In this document: positions 28,601 through 37,600 of the stretch, in pieces
Layout of the letters: the number at the start of each line of letters is the position of its first letter
How positions within the stretch are numbered: position 1 is the first letter of the stretch
Origin: Mactromeris polynyma
Lineage: Eukaryota > Mollusca > Bivalvia > Venerida > Mactridae
Assembly (NCBI GenBank): GCA_032209605.1
Contig: JASFXZ010000016.1
Coordinates: 4,340,001 to 4,404,000 of the forward strand
Reading direction: 5' to 3'
Length of the DNA: 64,000 nt
Made by a program: the position numbers and the translations under genes
The notes under the pieces: generated by a model
Databases searched by the model: none
What the model was told of the DNA's origin: nothing
The model's input: the letters and a program-made list of their open reading frames with translations, nothing else

Positions 28601-31600
28601 TACCTATTCGTTACCTATTCGTTACTTATTCGTTCCCTGTTCGCCTTTTCTACATTGCATCTTTTAAATGATTTCTTTTCATGTCCCAGGTGTTAGCTGG
28701 AGGTTTGTAGAGTTGAAAAAACCTTGTTAGCGCATATGTACCAGTTTCTGCGCTTGACTGATATCCTGTTACCTATTCGTTACTTATTCGTTCCCTATTC
28801 GCATTTTCTACATGGACCCTTTTGAATGATTTTTTTCAGGTCTCTGGTGTTAGTTCGAGGTTTGTAGAGTTGAAAAAACCTTGTTAGCGCATATGTACCA
28901 GTTTCTGCGCTTGACTGATACCCTGTTACGTATTCGTTACCTATTCGTTCCCTATTCGTTCCCAATTCGCTTTTTCTACATTGACCATTTTGAATGATTT
29001 CTTTTCAGGTCTCTGGTGTTAGTTCAAGGTTTGTATAGTTGAAAAACCTTGTTAGCGCTTATGTACCAGTTTCTGCGCTTGACTGATACCCTGTTACCTA
29101 TTCGTTACCTATTCGTTACTTATTCGTTCCCTATTCACTTTTTCTACATTGCATCTTTTAAATGATTTTTTTCATGTCCCTGGTGTTAGCTAGAGGTTTG
29201 TAGAGTTGAAAAAACCTTGTTAGCGCACACGTACCAGTCTCTGCGCTCGACTGATACCCTGTTACCTATTCGTTCCCTATTCGTTCCCTATTCGTTCCCT
29301 ATTCGTTCCCTATTCGCTTTTTCTGCATTGACCCTTTTGAATGATTTCTTTTCATGTCCCTGGTGTTAGCCTGATTTGTAGAGTTGAAAAAACCATGTTA
29401 GCGCACATGTACCAGTTTCTGCGCTCGACTGATACCCTGTTACCTATTCGTTACCTATTCGTTACCTATTCGTTCCCTATTCGCTTTTTCTACATTGACC
29501 CTTTTGAATGATTTCTTTTCATGTCCCTGGTGTTAGCTAGAGGTTTGTAGAGTTGAAAAAACCTTGTTAGCGTATATGTACCAGTTTCTGCGCTCGACTG
29601 ATACCCTGTTACCTATTCGTTACCTATTCGTTACCTATTCGCATTTTCTACATGGACCCTTTTGAATGATTTCTTTTCAGTTCTCGGGTGTAAGTTCGAG
29701 GTTTGTAGAGTTGAAATAACCTTGTTAGCGCACATGTACCAGTTTCTGCGCTCGACTGATTTGGGGCCAAAAACACCCCTTATAGTACCAGGGCCCGTTT
29801 TCAATACACATCTTAAGTTGAAAATTTATCTTAGATCCTAAGATTTCCATTAAATTTAAGATTTTTCTTGCATTTCTTCCTTAGATTTCAAGAAAAATCT
29901 TAAGTGGTATTCACAAAGCATATTATCTTAAGTTATTGTTTATTTTTCTCCTTAACTGTAAGGTACCTCTTAGCAGTCTTAACTTTTATCTTAAATATAA
30001 GGAAAATGCTAGTATTTTCGATATCTACAATCTGCTGCTTGTATTTTGTTTAAAAGAAGTTCCAGCATATACAATGACTGTTATTTTATCGTTCTACGTA
30101 TATTTCCATTGATGCCCTAGTATAACATTTGTCAGGGGCGACTATTCTTGCTCGATCTACCTGATAAACGCTTGTCAGTATTTACGAAGCGGGATTGGAA
30201 GATTGATTGTGTGACTAAAATGCTTATTTCATTGTAATTAATTAAATATTTCTCAATGAATGTGATTGAAATGGTATGACATACATGTTTTGATCGGAAT
30301 AGACTTTCACTGTTTGGAGACGATCATTCAACAACGACCAATGGATATCATATTTCCACCAAAACACGATCATTATTTATGGGCCCGTTTTATCAACGTT
30401 TTTACGCACAAAAGTTTCGTAAGATTTTCTTACGACGTTCTTACGATCGCAAGAGCGTTATATCAATATTTCCGTACGCATGCAGACGCTACGAATTCGT
30501 TAGTTATAACGAAAATGCTACTCGGTGGTTTTAGGCATTCGTAACGTTCGTAACAAATATCATTAATCATGATTTCACATTAATCAACAACAGTTATGAA
30601 CTTTTTAATCCAGTCATCTACTTCATATCACATGAACTTGTCTGGCATTACTGGGGGGGGGGATATATTAATAAGTATATATTGTTATCTTATAAAGATG
30701 ATTCCATACATACTAGCTGATACAGTAGTCAATCGAACAAAGTAAAACTTCTAACAATTAAAAGGTAATTTGAAGATGGAATAAGAATAGTGTGTATGTG
30801 GAATTGTAAATGGAATATAAGCATAATATAATGTAAGCAGCATTTCACATTTCTTTAATAATAGTCTGCATCATTAACATCACCAGCTGAATGACATCCT
30901 CAATGATATTTGACTTACAATTAAGTATTAAATCCTCAATAAATTAGATCTTCAAGATCGTGAAAACTCAAGAAAATAATAAACTATTTAAGCAAGTTTT
31001 CATCCTTCTGAGCATAGAATACCACTCACTATACTGTTTCTTAAGCTGTGTAGTGGAGTGTGACGAAACGGTAGAGCACCTTGTGAGAGGTGGGTCGAAC
31101 CCAACACTGGGTGCACATCCACCTCCATTTATATGAAGGTAGCAAAAGTGTAGTGACGTAAGTGGGAGGAGAGCATTGGTGTGGGATGATACAGTCAACT
31201 GGTTACTACTGTTTGTAGAGCGTCATGCAGGGGTAGAGGGGGGTGGCGTGAGTTCGAACACCTCATCAAGCGCCACACCACTACAGTACTTTCATATTTC
31301 AGTTCGAACCTCTTATGACCAGCCCCTGTTTATTCGCATCTTAGTCATCAGACATGAAATAGCAAACCTCCTCTTTAATAAATAGGCTTTTAGTGGGTAG
31401 GCATATCCGCCGACATATCTAACTGAATACTGTTCAGTGTTCTGTTACATTGTACCAGTACTTTTAAGCAGCTATCCACCGAAGTTTGCTCGTCTTCCTC
31501 TGAGAAGTTTGTTTGCCTACTGACAACAGATGGATAGGCGGTTATATTTTTGTTTCTCAACAGACGACTGAGAGACGACGTGAGATACGTCTAGTTTGGC

Positions 31601-34600
31601 ATCCCCAAGAAGAGCGTGTACTGATTAACTGTGCGCACGAACATTCTTATTCGTAAGATCGCAGTCATACATGTATACGGACACATTTTGATAAGAAAAT
31701 TCTTACGAACATTTCGTATCGTACGAACGCTCGTTCGTACGAATATTGATAAAACGGGTCCAACTCAGGACCAAAATTGAATGTTGATATGCGTGTCACA
31801 GGCACACTCATGACCAACTTTCTGGCTCATCGCAAGATTCCCCAGATCTGATCGATATTGGCTCCATGCTATAACCGATTATATATACGCCACTTTAACG
31901 TCTCATAATCATTATCATTATCATTCGCGAATTAATTAGCCACCCCGCTGTGTTTAGCCAGCATGATGAAATTGCCAAGGGCTGTAGCATTCATCTTGAT
32001 GTATCAGTATGTATGTAGTTGTGTATATTTTACTTTCGAATATTACATGTATCATAATATATTTGCAAACAAAACTGTATCTGTTTTCTTCAGTATACGT
32101 TTTAATCAATAATATATATTGACATTTTAGTACTCAGTACATGTAATAACGCACGATATGGGATCTTTATATTTTCATTGACTGACTTTTAGGATACAAG
32201 AAATTAACAACACGATATTATGACTGAAAAAATAAAAGTATTTGGAAGTAATTGACAAGTTATCTTTACACCTTTGATGTAAGTCAATTACTTAACACAA
32301 ATGTGTGAAAATACACATGGATGACAAACAGTTGGTTGAAATGTATCACATTTCACACCTTGTATTGAGACATAATTTTTCAATAGAAAAATAATGAAAT
32401 TGGTAAATGTAAATAAAATATTATATTATGTTATATTGGAATGTTATGTACTAATACTACAATTCACATACTATTATACATATCTTTCACATAAAATATA
32501 ATCAAGAAGTTTAAGTTAAAATCATGAAGAATAGGAATTGTAATACATTTTTTTCACAAATAAATTACCATAGATTAAAGTGCTATCGTCATGTTGGGGG
32601 GTAATAAAATTAGTCTTTAAGCAAACAACATTATATGAACAGAACAGAACAGAGACATTTTATTAATACTTGTACAATGTAAATCGTCTACAACACATAC
32701 ATGTTTATATACATTTTGTCAACGTGAAAGTTACTTACTAAGTGTTATTGAACAACAATAAAAATACATCGGAATAAGTCATATATTACACAATTTAGTT
32801 TGAAATAAATCGTCGTAGGTTGAAGTAAGCATTTATCTTTCAACATTTAATAAAGTATTCAGTATTATATGAGATGTTAATCCAATTATGACAACGAAGA
32901 TGTTCAATTGCCTGTAAAAAACAAATATCATATATAGTAATAAGTGACATGTACTTAAAACCGCATAACATTAAATGTTCGTAGTTTTAAATTCGACACG
33001 CTAGATGCATATAGGAGGTGATATTTCAAATCTAATTTATATGTGTATATAAGTATGTGCTTAATCGACCTCATGGTTATTATTGTATCGTAAAATGTTG
33101 CTTAATATGGGAGCTTTCCCACACCTTACACTATTTGTCGGCACATCAACAACAATTTAAAATTTCACGGTCTGTTCATGTCTAGCTGTTCTTTGTTACA
33201 TAGTTATATGATTACGTTCATGTAATAAAATTCACCAGACCAATGCTTAACAACTTTAAAGATGAAAATCAGAAGCAATTTTATGCATTTCATATAATAC
33301 ATATGCACTGCATAACCATCAACAAATTGCTTACTTTTTGAAGAACGCACCCTCATAATGCATTTTAGATTTGTTTACAATAAACAACTGAATGTTGCAA
33401 CTTTCATAAATTATTGATCGCTTCAGTGAAATATTTGATTATAGTATTTACATTTTTAAGTAGAAGTGTTTATTCATGAGAATGCAAAATTTCAAATCAG
33501 CTGAAAATTCGGCAAGGGGTCCCGGGGGCCGCTGAATCTCATGGCTTTAAGCATCTAAGACGGTTTAAATTGTCTCAAAACGGCCCTTGCGAGCGTCAAA
33601 TCAATCCCGGTAACAAGGTTTTTTCAACTCTACAAACCTCGAGCTAACACCAGGGACATGAAAAGAAATTATTTAAAAGATGCAATGTAGAAAAGGCGAA
33701 TAGGGAACGAATAAGTAACGAATAGGTAACAGGGTATCAGTCAAACGCAGAAACTGGTACATATGCGCTAACACGGTTTTTTCATATCAACAAACCTAGA
33801 ACTAACACCAGAGACCTGAAAAGAAATCATTCAAAAGGGTCAATGTAGAAAAGGCGAATAGGGAACGAATAGGGAACGAATAGGGAACGAATAGGTAATG
33901 AATAGGTAACGGGTATCAGTCGAGCGCAGAATTGGAACATATGCACTAACAAGGTTTTTTCATATCTACAAACCTAGAACTAACAACAGAGACCTGAAAA
34001 GAAATCATTCAAAAGGGTCAATGTAGAAAAAGCGAATAGGGAACGAATAGGGAACGAATAGGTAATGAATAGGTAACAGGGTATCAGTCGACCGCAGAAA
34101 CTGGTACATATGCGCTAACACGGTTTTTCATATCAACAAACCTAGAACTAACACCAGAGACCTGAAAATAAATCATTCAAAAGGGTCAATGTAGAAAAAG
34201 CGAATAGGGAACGAATAGGTAACAGGGTATCAGTCGAGCGCAGAATTGGTACATATGCGCTGACACGGTTTTTTTCATATCAACAAACCTAGAACTAACA
34301 CCAGAGACCTGCAAAAGAAATCATTCAAAAGGGTCAATGTAGAAAAAGCGAATAGGGAACGAATAGGGAACGAATAGGGAACGAATAGGTAACGAATAGG
34401 AAACAGGGTATCAGTCGAGCGCAGAATTGGTACATATGCGCTAACACGGTTTTTTCATATCAACAAACCTAGAACTAACACCAGATACCTGAAAAGAAAT
34501 CATTCAAAAGGGTCAATGTAGAAAAAGCGAATAGGGAACGAATAGGGAACGAATAGGTAACGAATAGGTAACGAATAGGTAACAGGGTATCAGTTGACCG

Positions 34601-37600
34601 CAGAAACTGGTACATGTGCGCTGACAAGGTTTTTTCATATCAACAAACCTAGAACTAACACCAGATACCTGAAAAGAAATCATTCAAAAGGGTCAATGTA
34701 GAAAAAGCGAATAGGGAACGAATAGGGAACGAATAGGTAACGAATAGGTAACAGGGTATCAGTCGACCGCAGAAACTGGTACATATGCGCTAACAAGGTT
34801 TTTTCAACTCTACAAATCCAGAACTAACACCAGAGACCTGAAAAGGAATCATTCAAAAGGGTCCATGTAGAAAAAGCGAATAGGGAACGAATAAGTAACG
34901 AATAGGTAACGAATAGGTAACAGGGTATCAGCCGAGCGCAGAAACTGGTACATATGCGCTAACAAGGTTTTTTCATATCTACAAACCTCGAGCTAACACC
35001 AGGGACATGAAAAGAAATCATTTAAAAGATGCAATGTAGAAAAAGCGAATAGGTAACGAATAGGGAATAGGGAATAAGTAACGAATAGGTAACGAATAGG
35101 GAATAGGGAATAGGTAACGAATAGGTAACGAATAGGGAATAGGGAATAGGTAACGAATAGGTAACGAATAGGGAATAGGGAATAGGTAACGAATAGGGAA
35201 TAGGGAATAAGTAACCAACTTGACGACCCTCCAAAAATGTCATTATTGGCCGAGTCGATTTTGGTACATGTATATCAACATCAGGAACAACAGACAAAAA
35301 GTGTACAATTGTTTTATGAAATAAATAATGATGTTTCGACCTAAAATATTGAACAGAATGGTAAACCAATGAGCCGAGTATTTTAATTCTAGTTGATTGG
35401 CCAACGGAGGTTTATCCATTGTTTGTACCTGCTGTTTGGTGCTGATGTGAAATAATCTCTGTAACTGAAACGATTGAATGCATTTATCATGATCATCCGA
35501 AACTCGTTTCGACAATTTCCGTTGCATTCGTAAGAAACCGACTGCCATATCAAGTTGGTTGGGATTCCCCTGTTGCTATTAATAAACTAGTAAATAATTT
35601 GGACAATTGATGAATATCACATATAACGGACTCAATATGCTGGACCAATCAGAAAGCGTTTACTTCTGGATTATATACTGATGTTTACTATGTGATAGAA
35701 ACGGGTTCATTTGTTTATAGTTGGTAACAAGTTCATCGATGCATGTGAAGGAAACAGTGGTGGACCGTTTTCAGTGCGAATGAAAACTGACAAAAAAAGA
35801 TTCATTCAGATTGGTGAGTGTAATAGTGAGATCACATTCCATTTAGCATTGTGTTCTTTGTAAGAAATATATTTCCACATTTGATAAAATTATTTCAATT
35901 ATTAAGTACACACATAGCATTCACATGTAGACTAAACATGTATACTGTTACATTATCAATGAAATATGCATTAAACAATTAAATGGGATATGCATACGTT
36001 ATGATAAAGTTATCATATTCTTATGTTTATACTCCTTGGTTACATGCATGTAGTATTGTATACAGCAGACATAACTATATACAGCAGACTGTACTATGTA
36101 CAGCAGACAGGACTATGTATAGACCGTACTATATACAGCAGACATAATTATATACAGTAGACAGTACTATATACAGCAGACAGTACTATATACAGCAGAC
36201 AGTACTATATACAGCAGGCAGTACTATATACAGCAGACAGTACTATATACAGCAGACAGTACTATATACAGCAGACAGTACTATGTACAGCAGACATAAC
36301 TATACACAGCAGGCAGTACTATACACAGCAGACAGTACTATATACAGCAGACTGTACTATATCCAGCAGACAGGAATATGTACAGCAGTCGGGACTATAT
36401 ACAGCAGACAGTACTATATACAGCAGACAGGACTATGTACAGCAGACATGACTATGTACAGCAGACATGACTATGTACAGCAGACATAACTATATACAGC
36501 AGACTGTACTATGTACAGCAGACATGACTATGTACAGCAGACTGTACTATGTACAGCAGACAAGACTATGTACAGCAGACATGACTATGTACAGCAGACA
36601 TAACTATATACAGCAGACATGACTATGTACAGCAGACTGTACTATATACAGCAGACATAACTATATACAGCAGACTGTACTACGTACAGCAGACAAGACT
36701 ATGTACAGCAGACATGACTATGTACAGCAGACATAACTATATACAGCAGACTGTATTATGTACAGCAGACAGGACTATGTACAGCAGACATAACTATGTA
36801 CAGCAGACTGTACTATGTACAGCAGACAAGACTATGTACAGCAGACATGACTATGTACAGCAGACAGGACAATGTACAGCAGACAGGACAATGTACAACA
36901 AACATAACTATATACAGCAGACTGTACTATGTACAGCAGACAGTGCTATATACAGAAGACAGGACTATGTACAGCAGACAGGACTATGTACAGCAGACAT
37001 AACTATATACAGCAGTCATTACGATGTACAGCAGACAGGATTATGTATAGCAGACCGTACTATATACAGCAGATCGTACTATGTACAGCAGACAGGACTA
37101 TATACAGCAGACCGTACTATGTACAGCAGACAGGACTATGTACAGCAGACATGACTATGTACAGCAGACAGGACTATGTACAGCAGACAGGACTATGTAC
37201 AGCAGACATGACTATGTACAGCAGACAGGACAATGTACAGCAGACAGGACAATGTACAACAAACATAACTATATACAGCAGACTGTACTATGTACAGCAG
37301 ACAGTGCTATATACAGAAGACAGGACTATGTACAGCAGACAGGACTATGTACAGCAGACATAACTATATACAGCAGTCATTACGATGTACAGCAGACAGG
37401 ATTATGTATAGCAGACCGTACTATATACAGCAGATCGTACTATGTACAGCAGACAGGACTATATACAGCAGACCGTACTATGTACAGCAGACAGGACTAT
37501 GTACAGCAGACATGACTATGTACAGCAGACAGGACTATGTACAGCAGACAGGACTATATACAGCAGACCGTACTATATACAGCAGACAGGACTATATACA

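Larger units (their letters stand above)
27785..35230. mobile_element. foldback-type transposon with minisatellite inverted arms, 9-bp target duplication
   Basis: The two ends are AGGGACGTCAAGTTGG and CCAACTTGACGACCCT, inverted repeats with one mismatch. Immediately outside both is the identical 9-mer CCAAAAATG (27776-27784 and 35231-35239). The arms (27785-29760 and 33609-35230) are composed of 11-bp GTTACCTATTC-type units alternating with a conserved ~110-bp segment (TTTTCTACATTGACC ... GCGCTCGACTGATACC), inverted in the right arm. The 3.85-kb centre has no transposase-length open frame and contains other repeats. Long inverted arms made of tandem repeats plus a 9-bp duplication are the defining traits of Foldback elements (Drosophila FB; MULE-like insertion). 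Probably non-autonomous. Confidence 0.5.

Noticed and set aside
30266..30544. Possible transposase fragment in the foldback centre (92 codons)
   Set aside because: Overlaps the end of the nested inverted-repeat element; no DDE or zinc-finger motif seen.
31061..31102. Functional tRNA gene
   Set aside because: A and B box-like motifs exist but acceptor and anticodon stems do not pair; better explained as a SINE head.
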